DNA of 64,000 nucleotides from Blastococcus sp. PRF04-17 (GCF_023016265.1 NZ_CP095412.1:2976001-3040000), one strand, 5' to 3'; numbered from the stretch's first letter, positions 29,271 to 38,260 are shown. Translations and numbers: made by a program. Notes: generated from the letters alone by a model not told the origin.

Positions 29271-30125
29271 GTGGCGTCTTGGAAGAACGCGACACGGCCC
29301 GAACCCAGGCGCAGCGGGGTCCTGCGTCCCGCGGAGACGGCGCGGGTGGCCGACCTGCGCCGCGACGCGCCGGTGTCGCCGGTGCTGCGGCCCTTCGTCG
29401 AGCGCTACTGGTCCGTGCGCTGGGACCGCACCGGTCAGCCGCCCTTCCGCTCCGAGGTGCTCAGCCACCCCAGCGTCAACGTGTCGGTCGAGACCGGCAC
29501 CCGTCCGCGTTTCGGCGTCCGGCTGCCCGCCGTCCTGGTCCACGGCGTGGTCACCCGCCGCTTCACCGTCGACCTCGTCGGCGCCGGCCGGGTGAGCGCG
29601 GTGAAGTTCCGGCCCGGCGGCTACGCCGCCTTCACCGGCGGCCCGCCCCCGCGCGACGGCGTCGTCCCCCTCGGGTCCGAACTGGGGACGACGCCGGACG
29701 CGCTGCTGGCCGCCGTCCTCGAGCGGGACTCGGACGACGACCGTGCCGCCGTGCTCGACGCGGCCCTGGCACCCCGCGCGCCCGAGCCGCCGCCGGCCTA
29801 CCTCGACCTGCTGGCGCTGCTGGACCGGATGCTCGACGACCGGTCGCTGGTGCGGGTGGAACAGGTCGCCGCGCTCGGCGCCATGAGCGTGCGGTCGCTC
29901 CAGCGGCTGTTCGCCGGCTACGTCGGCCTGACACCCAAGGCCGTGCTCGCCCGCTACCGGCTGCAGGACGCCGCGGCCGCGATCGACGCCGGCGACGTGG
30001 ACGACCTGGCCGGGCTGGCGGCGTCGCTCGGCTGGTTCGACCAGGCGCACTTCAGCCGTGACTTCCGCGCCGTGGTCGGTGTTCCGCCGTCGGCGTACCT
30101 GCAGCGGGCACGCTCGGCTCCCTGA
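29271..30125 (+). CDS. AraC family transcriptional regulator
   Basis: 284 residues. N-terminal DUF6597-like ligand domain (P-F-V-E-R-Y-W-S-V-R-W near residues 41-51) and C-terminal AraC double helix-turn-helix: V-E-Q-V-A-A-L-G-A-M-S-V-R-S-L-Q-R-L-F-A-G-Y-V-G-L-T-P-K near 201-228 and L-G-W-F-D-Q-A-H-F-S-R-D-F-R near 257-270. GTG 29271 has TAGGCT six bases upstream, so it is leaderless. It may regulate the divergent VOC gene. Its 3' end overlaps the convergent MFS gene by 74 bases. Confidence 0.87.
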   Translation: MASWKNATRPEPRRSGVLRPAETARVADLRRDAPVSPVLRPFVERYWSVRWDRTGQPPFRSEVLSHPSVNVSVETGTRPRFGVRLPAVLVHGVVTRRFTVDLVGAGRVSAVKFRPGGYAAFTGGPPPRDGVVPLGSELGTTPDALLAAVLERDSDDDRAAVLDAALAPRAPEPPPAYLDLLALLDRMLDDRSLVRVEQVAALGAMSVRSLQRLFAGYVGLTPKAVLARYRLQDAAAAIDAGDVDDLAGLAASLGWFDQAHFSRDFRAVVGVPPSAYLQRARSAP

Positions 30126-31274
30126 TCCGCAGGCCGGCCCGCACCACCGGGACGACGGCCAGAACGAGCACCGCCACCGCGACCGGCCCGCCGACCGCCC
30201 AGGCGGCGAAGACGAGCAGCGAGGCGACCTCGATGCCCAGGCCGGCCACGGAGGTGACCGTCGCCCGGTGCGCGGAGGCGATCCGGTCCTGCAGCCGGGC
30301 CTCGGCGACGACGAGCACCGCCAGGTAGAGCCCGTAGAACAGGGCGACGACGGCCAGCGCCGCGGGCCGCGCCCACACGGCCGCGCCCGCCAGCAGCACC
30401 GCCGCCACGGCGAGGAGGGCCGGCAACGCGGCACCGGGCAGCCGGTCGGCCCGTCCGCCCAGCGCCGCGCCGGCCGCACCCGCCAGCGCGACCACCAGCA
30501 CCGCGAGCGGCACGACGGCCGTGGACACGCCCCAGTCGCCGGCGAGGACGGGGAAGTACTCCTCGATCGCGTCCAGACCACCGATCAGCGCCACGGCGAG
30601 CACCAGCACGCGCAGCGCCGGGCTGCGCACCGCCTCGCCGACGCCCTCCCGCGGCGTTCCCGTCTCGTCTGCGCTGGTCCGGGGGCCTCCGGGAAGCGCA
30701 GCGCGAGCGCGGCGGCGGCCAGGCAGACCGCGACGCTGGCCCAACCGACGAGCGGATAGCCGCCGAGCGCGAACAGGGCTCCGGCGGCGACCGCGGTCGG
30801 CAGCTGGACCAGCAGTTCGACCGCCGTCATCCGGCCGTTGACCCGCACGTAGCTGTCCGCGGCACCGACGGCGGCCAGCCCGTCGTAGACCAGCGCCTCG
30901 CTCGCGCCGGAGACCAGCGCGCCGGCCACACCCCAGATCGCGAAGCCGACCGCGAAGGCCGCCAGCTGCGGGGCCGCCGTCCAGACGGCGAACGCGACCG
31001 CCTGCAGGACCCCGGCCAGGACGACGCAGCCCCGGCGGGACCACCGGTCGGCGAGCACGCCCGCCGGCACCTCGGTGACGAAGGAGGTGACCGACCAGAC
31101 GGCGAACAGCGCGGAGACCTGCGCGCCGGACAGCCCGGTGTCGAGGAAGAGCAGCGCGTAGAGCGGGTAGTAGGGGACCAGCTCCGACAGCGCGGCCCAG
31201 CCCACGGCCAGGCGGGCCAGCGGCCGGGCTGCGGGCGGCAGAGCGTTCGGGGACGGGCGTCAACGGAACGGCAT
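30052..31274 (-). pseudogene. MFS transporter pseudogene: stop at codon 5 and one-base frameshift
   Basis: Twelve-TM major facilitator remnant. A textbook leaderless start (TACCGT, six bases, ATG 31274) is followed by M-P-F-R then TGA (31262-31260), after which the same frame continues P-L-A-R-L-A-V-G-W-A-A-L-S-E-L-V-P-Y-Y-P-L and TM helices. At a run of five G (plus strand 30681-30685) the frame breaks; one more base restores R-F-P-E-A-P-R-T-S-A-D-E-T and the C-terminal six helices (V-L-V-L-A-V-A-L-I-G-G-L-D-A-I-E-E-Y-F). Repaired length 407 codons. GTG 31205 could start a truncated protein. Motif A reads G-V-L-A-D-R-W-S-R-R. Confidence 0.75.
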
Positions 31275-31399
31275 GGCGCGACGGTAACGGGGAACACCGA
31301 CGGCCGCACCGGAATTGCCGGTGCCGCTGGACTACCGTCTGCCCGGCGACCTGAACTGCCCGAGCACCGCCCGGCAGCGCCGAGCGGAGGAGACGTCTC

Positions 31400-31993
31400 G
31401 TGGTCCTGTCGGTCGTGGCGACCGCGTTCATCCTGGTGCTCCCGGTGGAGCTGCCGGACAAGACGCTGTTCGCCAGCCTCGTCCTGGCCACCCGGTTCCC
31501 GCCACTGCCCGTGTTCGTCGGCGTCGGGACGGCGTTCGGCCTGCAGGTGGCGATCGCGGTCACCGCGGGCTCGCTGCTCTCGCTGCTGCCCGAGGCGCTG
31601 GTGAGCGGGATCGTCGCCGTCCTCTTCCTGGTCGGCGCGATCATCCTGTGGCGCAGCGCCACGAGCGGGCCGGAGGCGGAGGACCTCGACGAGACGAAGC
31701 AGGGGACGTCGTTCTTCCGCGTCGCCGCGATCTCGTTCGGCGTGCTGTTCGCCGCCGAGTGGGGCGACCTGTCGCAGCTGGCCACCGCCGGTCTGGCCGC
31801 GCGGCTCGGCGAGCCGCTGTCGGTGTTCGTCGGAGCGTGGGCGGCGCTGCTGGTCGTCTCCGCGCTGGCCGTGTTCCTCGGCAAGAAGCTCGCCGACCGG
31901 CTGCCGATCGCGCTGATCCGCCGGGTGGCCGCGGGCCTGTTCCTGGTCTTCGCCGTGGTCGCGGCCGTCGAGACGGTGCGTGCGCTCACCTAA
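31400..31993 (+). CDS. TMEM165/GDT1 family (UPF0016) cation exporter
   Basis: 197 residues, six TM helices in two repeats, each with the family acidic motif: E-L-P-D-K-T near residues 17-22 and E-W-G-D-L-S-Q near 119-125. The family exchanges Mn2+ or Ca2+ for protons; several bacterial members export manganese. GTG 31400 follows GGAGGAGAC. A charged cytoplasmic loop (E-A-E-D-L-D-E-T-K-Q) separates the repeats. No manganese riboswitch was recognised upstream. Confidence 0.87.
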   Translation: MVLSVVATAFILVLPVELPDKTLFASLVLATRFPPLPVFVGVGTAFGLQVAIAVTAGSLLSLLPEALVSGIVAVLFLVGAIILWRSATSGPEAEDLDETKQGTSFFRVAAISFGVLFAAEWGDLSQLATAGLAARLGEPLSVFVGAWAALLVVSALAVFLGKKLADRLPIALIRRVAAGLFLVFAVVAAVETVRALT

Positions 31994-32002
31994 CCTGCCG
32001 CC

Positions 32003-32449
32003 ATGGACTTCCGGGCGACGGTGGTGCTGGGCGCTAAGACGGCGACGGGCATCCAGGTGCCCGACGAGATCGTCGAGCAGCTGGGCGCCGGCAAGCGACC
32101 CCCGGTGGTGGTGACGATCGGCGGCTACACCTATCGGACGACGGTGGCGCCCATGGGCGGCGCGTTCTGGATCCCGCTGGCCGCCGAGCACCGGGAGGCG
32201 GCGGGCGTGGCCGCGGACCAGCAGGTCGACGTCCAGCTCGAACTGGACACCGCTCCGCGCGAGGTGACGCTGCCCGACGACCTGGCCGCGGCCTTGGACG
32301 ACGCGGCGCGGACGCACTTCGACGGCCTGGCGCCCAGCCACAGGAAGGAGTGGGTGCGCTGGGTCGAGGAGGCGAAGAAGCCCGAGACGCGGGCCACCCG
32401 CATCGACAAGACCGTCCAGTCGCTGCGCGAGGGCAAGAAGACTCGGTGA
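32003..32449 (+). CDS. DUF1905/YdeI-OmpD-associated protein
   Basis: 148 residues: N-terminal DUF1905 beta-barrel (T-G-I-Q-V-P-D-E-I-V-E-Q-L-G near residues 15-28, V-V-V-T-I-G-G-Y-T-Y-R-T) and C-terminal YdeI-like helices with H-R-K-E-W-V-R-W-V-E-E-A-K-K-P-E-T-R near 112-129. The family is linked by name to bacteriocin or antimicrobial protection, with weak experimental support. ATG 32003 is preceded by TAACCT at six bases (leaderless). Confidence 0.82.
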   Translation: MDFRATVVLGAKTATGIQVPDEIVEQLGAGKRPPVVVTIGGYTYRTTVAPMGGAFWIPLAAEHREAAGVAADQQVDVQLELDTAPREVTLPDDLAAALDDAARTHFDGLAPSHRKEWVRWVEEAKKPETRATRIDKTVQSLREGKKTR

Positions 32450-32453
32450 TCGC

Positions 32454-32480
32454 TTGACCCTGACGCAACGTCAGGCTGTT
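32454..32480 (+). promoter_or_regulatory. MerR-type promoter/operator upstream of tipAL-like gene
   Basis: TTGACC (-35) is followed at once by the palindrome CCTGACG-CAA-CGTCAGG (32459-32475), the layout of promoters activated by MerR proteins through an over-long spacer. The -10 is weak. Likely autoregulation. Confidence 0.6.
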
Positions 32481-32512
32481 CCCTTCTCGATGTCAGAGGA
32501 GGGAGGGACCCG

Positions 32513-33265
32513 ATGAACGTGGGCGAGGTGGCCGCGCTGGCCGGGGTCACGGTGCGCACGCTGCACCACTACGACCGGATCGGTCTGCTGTCGCCGTCCG
32601 GGCGGACGCCGGCGGGCTACCGGCAGTACTCGCCGGCGGACCTGGACCGGCTGCACCAGGTGCTGCTGTACCGCGAGCTCGGGTTCTCCCTCGAGGAGGT
32701 CGCGACCCTGCTGTCCGGGGACGCCGATCCGGTCGAGCACCTGCGCAGGCAGCACCGGCTGCTCACCGACCGGCTGGAGCGGACCCGGGCGATGGTCGCG
32801 GCCGTCGAGAAGGAGATGGAGGCACGTGCGATGGGAATCTCCCTGACCCCCGAGGAACGGTTCGAGGTCTTCGGCGAGCACGACCCGGCGCAGTACGAGG
32901 CGGAGGTCGCGGAGCGCTGGGGCGAGACCGACGCCTACCAGGAGTCGCAGCGCAGGGCCGCGTCCTACACCAAGCAGGACTGGATGCGGATCACGGCCGA
33001 GATGCAGGACCTGGGCAACCGCTGGGTCGCCGTCCTGCGGTCGGGCGCCGCGCCCGACTCCGACGAGGCGATGGACGTCGCGGAGGACGACCGGCAGCAC
33101 ATCAGCCGGAACTTCTACGAGTGCTCGCCCGGGATGCACGCCGCCCTCGGGCGGATGTACGTCGAGGACGAGCGGTTCACCGCGACCTACGAGGCGATGG
33201 CACCGGGGCTCGCGCAGTACGTGAGCACCGCCGTCCAGGCCAACGCCGCCCGCCGGACCGGCTGA
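32513..33265 (+). CDS. MerR family regulator with TipAS antibiotic-binding domain (TipAL-like)
   Basis: 250 residues. N-terminal MerR helix-turn-helix (V-G-E-V-A-A-L-A-G-V-T-V-R-T-L-H-H-Y-D-R-I-G-L-L) and coiled-coil linker to about residue 105; then the helical TipAS domain beginning L-T-P-E-E-R-F-E-V-F-G near 111 and containing N-F-Y-E-C-S near 201-206. In Streptomyces TipAL the related Cys covalently traps thiopeptides and activates transcription. No obvious target gene lies downstream, so it probably acts on itself and distant genes. Start ATG 32513 follows GGAGGGA. Confidence 0.85.
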   Translation: MNVGEVAALAGVTVRTLHHYDRIGLLSPSGRTPAGYRQYSPADLDRLHQVLLYRELGFSLEEVATLLSGDADPVEHLRRQHRLLTDRLERTRAMVAAVEKEMEARAMGISLTPEERFEVFGEHDPAQYEAEVAERWGETDAYQESQRRAASYTKQDWMRITAEMQDLGNRWVAVLRSGAAPDSDEAMDVAEDDRQHISRNFYECSPGMHAALGRMYVEDERFTATYEAMAPGLAQYVSTAVQANAARRTG

Positions 33266-33270
33266 TCCGC

Positions 33271-33338
33271 CCCCGCGAGATCTGCACACTGGAGGCGTTG
33301 CACGCCTCGATGGCCACGAGTGTGCAGATCTCGCGGGG
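33271..33338. terminator. Perfect 20-bp-arm inverted repeat between convergent genes
   Basis: Arms CCCCGCGAGATCTGCACACT and its exact reverse complement at 33319-33338, with an inner hairpin GAGGCGT/ACGCCTC. It separates merR and the methyltransferase. Confidence 0.75.
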
Positions 33339-33339
33339 C

Positions 33340-34133
33340 TCAGACGCGGATGAGCAGCTCGCCGTGCAGCATGCCGAGCCAGCCGTCGTCGGCGGCACCC
33401 CAGCGGAGCCAGGCTGCGGCGATCTCCTCCAGCTCCTCCCGGGTGGCCAGCCCGTAGGCCAGCGCCTGCTCGGCGAAGGACGACGCCGTCGCCCGCCCCG
33501 CCCACGAGGCACCCCACCAGCGCCGCTCCTCCGGCGAGGCGTAGCAGTACGTGCTCGCGGTGGCCACGGTGTCGCGCAGGCCCGCCGCGTGCGCCCACGC
33601 GAGCAGCCGCCGTCCCGCGTCCGGTTCGGCGCCGTTGCCCGCGCCACCTGGTGGTAGAGGTCCAGCCAACGGTCCAGCGCGTCGTCGGCCGGATAGGTCA
33701 CGAAGGCGCCGTAGTCGACGTCGCGGACGGCGATGACGCCACCGGGCCGGCAGACGCGGGCCATCTCGCGCAGCGCGGCGACCGGATCGGTCAGGTGCTG
33801 CAGGACCTGGTGGGCGTGGACGACGTCGAACGAGTCGTCGGCCGCGTCGAGGGCGTACACGTCACCGACGGCGAACGTGACCGCCACGCCGGCACGGGCC
33901 GCCGCCGTGCGGGCCTCCTCCAGGGGGTCGGCGGCGACGTCGAGCCCGACCACCCGGCCCGGCGCCACCCGCGCGGCCAGGTCGACGGTGATCGTCCCCG
34001 GGCCGCACCCCACGTCGAGCAGGTCGAGGCCCGGCCGCAGCGACGGCAGGAGGTAGCCGGCGGAGTTCTCGGCGGTGCGCCACCGGTGCGACTGCAGCAC
34101 CGGCTCGGCATGGCCGTGCGTGTACGTATCCAC
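33340..34133 (-). pseudogene. Class I SAM-dependent methyltransferase, one-base frameshift
   Basis: UbiE/Methyltransf_11-like protein. SAM-binding motif L-D-V-G-C-G-P-G-T-I near residues 39-48, acidic V-G-L-D near 62, motif II S-F-D-V-V-H-A-H-Q-V-L-Q-H and motif III P-G-G-V-I-A-V-R-D. The frame breaks at about 33638 in a CCC run; one base restores R-A-N-G-A-E-P-D-A-G-R-R-L-L and a helical C-terminus (S-P-E-E-R-R-W-W-G). Repaired length 264 residues. GTG 34133 has AGGAGGA upstream. Substrate unknown. It is divergent from the HopA1-like gene. Confidence 0.75.
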
Positions 34134-34194
34134 CCGCCGATCCTCCTCCTCTTCCGGGCAGGTCACCGTCCCGGAGAGCTCGGAGGAACCCGTC

Positions 34195-35046
34195 ATGCCC
34201 GTCGCGCTGGACGACCCTCCCTCAGCCGCCGACATGTCCCACTCCCCCTGGAACGCGCTGATCGCGCGGATCGCCGAGGAGACCGAGCTCGACGGCTCCG
34301 TCCGCATCGCCGGCGACCTGCTGCCCGTCTCGCACCGGTGCAGGCTGGTGGTCGAGACGCTGGCCGACGCCCTCTACGTCCGTCACTTCCGCGCCGCCGC
34401 GGTCCCCTCCGTCGTTCCGTGGCCGGTCGGCCGCCGCGGCGGCGGCGAGGCCTGCCTCCGGCTGGCCGACGCACTCACCCCCCAGTTCCTCGGCCGCGAG
34501 GGGTGGACGTTCGCCTACCGAACCGAGGCCGGCGTCCCCGTCTTCGTGATCTCGACGGGCGAGCTCGAGCGGTCGAGCGCCAGCTGCTACCTCGAGCTGT
34601 CCCCCGCCATCGCACCCGAGGTGTACGGCCGGCTGGTCACCGCTCTCGACGGCTACGGCCTTCCGTTCCGCGCCGAGCTGCGGGGGCACTCGTCGTCCCG
34701 CGAGCGGATCGGGTCGGTGGTGGTCACGGTCTCCCGCGCGGACGCTCCGGCGCTGGCCCGGCTCGCGATCCGCCTGCGCCAGCGCTCACCGTTCGCCTTC
34801 GGTCGCACGGTGCCCGCGTTCACCCGGCCGCTCGCGCCGGGCATCGGGCTGGCCGACGACCCGCCCGGCGCCCGGGACGTCGGCCGGCACCGGTTCCGGG
34901 TGGTGGCCACCGGCCTGGTCCAGGCGGGTCCGCACACCGGCGGGGCCGAGCGGCGGCGGGCCGTCGTGCGGGCCTTCCTCGACGCCTGCCTCGATCCCGC
35001 CGCCCTGCACCTGAACCCCCGCAACCCCGAGTTCCGGCTGACCTAA
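34195..35046 (+). CDS. HopA1-like family protein
   Basis: 283 residues. I place it in the HopA1 (type III effector-like) family from the C-terminal pattern S-Y-L-E-L-type strand, G-L-P-F-R-A-E-L-R, R-x-R-I-G-S-V-V-V-T-V and especially V-P-A-F-T-R-P-L-A-P-G-I-G-L-A-D-D-P ... V-G-R-H-R-F-R-V-V-A-T-G-L near residues 204-245. Actinomycete members include the LxmY-type lyase of class V lanthipeptides; no precursor peptide or kinase is visible here. Soluble, no signal peptide, and there is no type III secretion in this group. ATG 34195 follows GGAGGAA. Its stop overlaps the convergent glpD stop. Confidence 0.6.
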   Translation: MPVALDDPPSAADMSHSPWNALIARIAEETELDGSVRIAGDLLPVSHRCRLVVETLADALYVRHFRAAAVPSVVPWPVGRRGGGEACLRLADALTPQFLGREGWTFAYRTEAGVPVFVISTGELERSSASCYLELSPAIAPEVYGRLVTALDGYGLPFRAELRGHSSSRERIGSVVVTVSRADAPALARLAIRLRQRSPFAFGRTVPAFTRPLAPGIGLADDPPGARDVGRHRFRVVATGLVQAGPHTGGAERRRAVVRAFLDACLDPAALHLNPRNPEFRLT

Positions 35047-36560
35047 CCCTCCTCGGCAAGGACCTGCTCGGCGACCGGCACGGCGCGCTCGCGGTCGGCG
35101 GGCACCAGACCGATGCGGGTGCGCCGGTCGAGCAGGTCGGCCACGGTCCGCGCGCCCTCGTACCGGACGGCGAACCGCAGCTCCCCCACGCTCTCCGGCC
35201 GGCCGGCGACGACCGCGGCGGGGCCGAGCGCCTCCACGGTCGGCGCCTCGGTGCCGTACCGGGCCACCAGCCGCCGCGGTGCGGCCACCCGGTCGAGCAC
35301 GCGCCGCGGCGCCGCCCCCAGCAGCGGCAGGCGGCCGGTCGGCGACCGTCGCGCGCCCCGCCCCAGCCGCGCGACGACGGCGTCCACCGTCTCCTCCGCC
35401 ATCGCGCGATAGGTCGTGAGCTTGCCCCCCACCACCGAGAGGACCGGTCCGTCCCACTGCAGCAGGTGCTTGCGGGAGAGGTCGGCCGTGGCGTCGCCCG
35501 GCCCCGTGCCCGCCGACTCGGGCAGCACGAGCGGGCGCAACCCGGCGTAGGAGCCGACCACGTCGTCCCCGGTCAGGGGCACCGTCAGCACCTGGTTGAC
35601 CGTCGCCAGCAGCTGCGCCACCTCGGCGTCCTCGGGCACCGGGTCGTCGTCGGGCACCGGCCCCTCGACCGGCTCGTCGGTGAGGCCCAGGTAGACCAGT
35701 CCGTCGGCCTGCGGGAGCGCGAAGACGTAGCGGGAGCGCGATCCGGGCAGCGGCACCGTCAGCGCCGCCGACGGCGAACCGAGCGCCGACCCGGGCACCA
35801 CCAGGTGGGAGCCCCTCGAGGGCACCAGCCGGATCCGTGGCGCGAGCCGCTGCGCCCACACCCCCGCGGCGTTGACCACCACCCCGGCGCGCAGCACGAA
35901 CGTCTCGTCGTCCACCCGCACGTGCACGTCGGCGCCGTCCACGGAGGTGACGGTCGCCCCGGTGAGCACCGTCGCGCCGTAGGCCGCGGCGGTGCGGGCG
36001 AGCGCGACCACCAGCCGGGCGTCGTCGACCAGCTGCCCGTCCCAGAACAGCACGCCGCCCCGGCCGGGTCGGACGCCGGGCACCAGCCGGGACACCTCGT
36101 CGGCGTCCACCCGGCGGGTGGACGGCAGGGAGCCGCGGCCGCCGGGTACCGAGAAGCGGATGAGGTCCGCGGCCCGTCCGCCCGCCTCGGCCAGCGCGGT
36201 GACGTCGCGACCCGCGGCGTCGGGGACGAGGAACGGCAGCGGCCGGACGAGGTGCGGCGCGGTCGAGCCCATGAGGACGGCGCGTTCGCGGGCGCTCTCG
36301 CGCGCGAGGCCGATCTCGCCGTGCGCGAGGTAGCGCAGACCGCCGTGCACGAGCTTCGACGACCACCGGCTGGTGCCGGCGGCCAGGTCGGCGCGTTCGA
36401 GCAGGACGACGGACAGCCCGCGGCTGGCGGCGTCCAGGGCGACCCCCGTGCCGGTCACCCCACCGCCCACGACGACGACGTCGACCGACGCCCCGGGAAC
36501 CTCGCCCAGCGCCCTCGCCCGGCGAGCCGGGGTGAGCGCCCCCGGCAGTCCGGCGGTCAC
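35043..36560 (-). CDS. glpD: Glycerol-3-phosphate dehydrogenase, FAD-dependent (GlpD-like)
   Basis: 505 residues; oxidises sn-glycerol-3-phosphate to dihydroxyacetone phosphate at the membrane, passing electrons to quinone. FAD Rossmann motif V-V-V-G-G-G-V-T-G-T-G near residues 28-38, the GlpD signature S-K-L-V-H-G-G-L-R-Y-L-A near 67-78, and C-terminal S-V-V-G-G-K-L-T-T-Y-R. GTG 36560. It diverges, with 38 bases between starts, from an oxidase of the DHAP-ether-lipid type, so the pair may share DHAP chemistry. No glycerol kinase or facilitator is adjacent. Confidence 0.88.
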   Translation of the reverse strand: MTAGLPGALTPARRARALGEVPGASVDVVVVGGGVTGTGVALDAASRGLSVVLLERADLAAGTSRWSSKLVHGGLRYLAHGEIGLARESARERAVLMGSTAPHLVRPLPFLVPDAAGRDVTALAEAGGRAADLIRFSVPGGRGSLPSTRRVDADEVSRLVPGVRPGRGGVLFWDGQLVDDARLVVALARTAAAYGATVLTGATVTSVDGADVHVRVDDETFVLRAGVVVNAAGVWAQRLAPRIRLVPSRGSHLVVPGSALGSPSAALTVPLPGSRSRYVFALPQADGLVYLGLTDEPVEGPVPDDDPVPEDAEVAQLLATVNQVLTVPLTGDDVVGSYAGLRPLVLPESAGTGPGDATADLSRKHLLQWDGPVLSVVGGKLTTYRAMAEETVDAVVARLGRGARRSPTGRLPLLGAAPRRVLDRVAAPRRLVARYGTEAPTVEALGPAAVVAGRPESVGELRFAVRYEGARTVADLLDRRTRIGLVPADRERAVPVAEQVLAEEG

Positions 36561-36598
36561 CGTGATCGTTGCCGCAGCAGCACCGGCAGACTGTAGCG

Positions 36599-38251
36599 GT
36601 GGCAGAGCAGCCGGAACTCACGATCCAGGGATGGGGACCGACCGGCCCCGACCCCTCCGACGGCGACCTGGACGGGTCGCTGCCCAGAGCCGCGCGCCGG
36701 CACCTGGCCCGGGAACTGGGCTGGACGCCCAGGCCGACCCCAAGCGTGCCGATCGCCGAGATCCGCCTGGCACCGAGCCGGCTGCCCGAGGAGGCGCGCA
36801 CCCGCCTGGTCGGCCTGCTGGGCGAGGACAACGTGCGCACCGACCGGGAGTCACGGCTGCGCCGGGCGGGCGGGAAGAGCTACCTCGACCTGCTGCGCCG
36901 CCGCGAAGGTGACGCCTCCGACGCGCCCGACGCCGTCGCCCTGCCCGGGACGACGGAGGAGACCGCCGCCCTGCTGACCGCGTGCAGCGAGCTCGGCGTG
37001 GTCGTCGTGCCGTTCGGCGGGGGCACCAGCGTCGTCGGCGGTCTGGCCGGCGTCGACCCCGACGACCGCCCCTCGGTCGCCGTCGACCTCTCCCGCATGT
37101 CGTCGGTGCAGGCCCTCGACGTGCCGTCGTCCCTGGTCACCGTCGGGCCCGGCATGCGCGGACCGGCACTCGAGGAGGCGCTGGGCGCCGAGGGCCTGAC
37201 CTTCGGCCACCTCCCGCAGAGCTGGGAGTTCGCCACCGTCGGCGGCTACGCGGCCACCCGGTCGGCCGGCCAGAACTCCACGGGCGTGGGCCGCTTCGAC
37301 GAGCTGGTCGCCGGGCTGACCCTCGCCACGCCGTCCGGCGTCCTGGAGCTCGGCCATCCCCCGGCGAGCGCGGCGGGACCCGACCTGCTCGGGCTGGCCC
37401 TCGGCTCCGAGGGCACGCTCGGCATCATCACCGAGCTGAAGCTCCGGGTGCGCCCGAAGCCCATGGCCTGCACCTACGAGGGCTGGTCGTTCCGCTCCTG
37501 GGCGGCCGGGCTGGCGGCCCTGCAACGGCTGGCCCGCTACGAGCTGCTGCCCGACATCGTGCGGCTCTCCGACGCCGACGAGACCCGCGCGAACCTGCTC
37601 ATGGCCGCCGGCACCGGCGCCCGCGCGCTGCGCGGCACGCTCAGGGCCCGGGGACACGCGGAGGGTTGCCTGCTGATCCTCGGGTGGGAGGGCGTGCCGG
37701 CCGTCGTCCGCGCGCGCCGCAAGACCGCCTCGACGCTGCTCAAGGAGGACGGCGCCATCCGGGTCGGCCGCAAGGTCGGCGAGTCGTGGAAGAGCCACCG
37801 GTTCGCCGCGCCGTACCTGCGCGACAAGCTGCTGGACGCCGGCCTGCTGGTCGAGACCCTCGAGACCGCCGCCACCTGGGCCGCGCTGCCGACGGTGTAC
37901 GACGCCGTCCGCCGGGCGCTGCGCGAATCGCTCGCCCGCGCTGGCCGGCGTCCGCTGATCATGAGCCACGTCTCGCACGGCTATCCGACCGGCGCCTCGC
38001 TGTACGTCACCGTGCTCGCCGACCGCGACGACGCGCTGCCCATCCAGCAGTGGCTCTCGGCCAAGCGCGCGGCGACCGACGCGCTGCTCGGCGCCGGCGG
38101 CACGCTCACCCACCACCACGCCGTCGGGGCCGACCACCGGCCCTGGATGGAGCGCGAGGTCGGCCCTCTCGGCGTGGAGGTGCTGCGCGCGGTGAAGCAG
38201 CGGCTGGACCCGCAGGGCATCTGCAACCCCGGCGTCCTGCTCCCCGACTGA
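36599..38251 (+). CDS. FAD-linked oxidase, alkyl-DHAP synthase (AGPS)-like
   Basis: 550 residues of the vanillyl-alcohol-oxidase fold: N-terminal segment R-A-A-R-R-H-L-A-R-E-L-G-W-T-P-R-P-T-P, FAD-binding P-F-G-G-G-T-S-V-V-G-G, T-V-G-G-Y-A-A-T-R-S-A-G-Q-N-S, G-S-E-G-T-L-G-I-I-T, and C-terminal H-H-H-A-V-G-x-D-H and G-I-C-N-P-G-V-L. This matches the alkyldihydroxyacetonephosphate synthase branch, which swaps the acyl chain of acyl-DHAP for a fatty alcohol in ether lipids; the actinomycete substrates are not settled. GTG 36599; an xAnnnT hexamer (CAGACT) lies six bases before it. Confidence 0.82.
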   Translation: MAEQPELTIQGWGPTGPDPSDGDLDGSLPRAARRHLARELGWTPRPTPSVPIAEIRLAPSRLPEEARTRLVGLLGEDNVRTDRESRLRRAGGKSYLDLLRRREGDASDAPDAVALPGTTEETAALLTACSELGVVVVPFGGGTSVVGGLAGVDPDDRPSVAVDLSRMSSVQALDVPSSLVTVGPGMRGPALEEALGAEGLTFGHLPQSWEFATVGGYAATRSAGQNSTGVGRFDELVAGLTLATPSGVLELGHPPASAAGPDLLGLALGSEGTLGIITELKLRVRPKPMACTYEGWSFRSWAAGLAALQRLARYELLPDIVRLSDADETRANLLMAAGTGARALRGTLRARGHAEGCLLILGWEGVPAVVRARRKTASTLLKEDGAIRVGRKVGESWKSHRFAAPYLRDKLLDAGLLVETLETAATWAALPTVYDAVRRALRESLARAGRRPLIMSHVSHGYPTGASLYVTVLADRDDALPIQQWLSAKRAATDALLGAGGTLTHHHAVGADHRPWMEREVGPLGVEVLRAVKQRLDPQGICNPGVLLPD

Positions 38252-38260
38252 TGCGGCGCG

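Noticed and set aside
34195..35046. A class V lanthipeptide gene cluster
   Set aside because: Only the HopA1-like protein is present; no precursor, kinase, cyclase or exporter was found within 5 kb.
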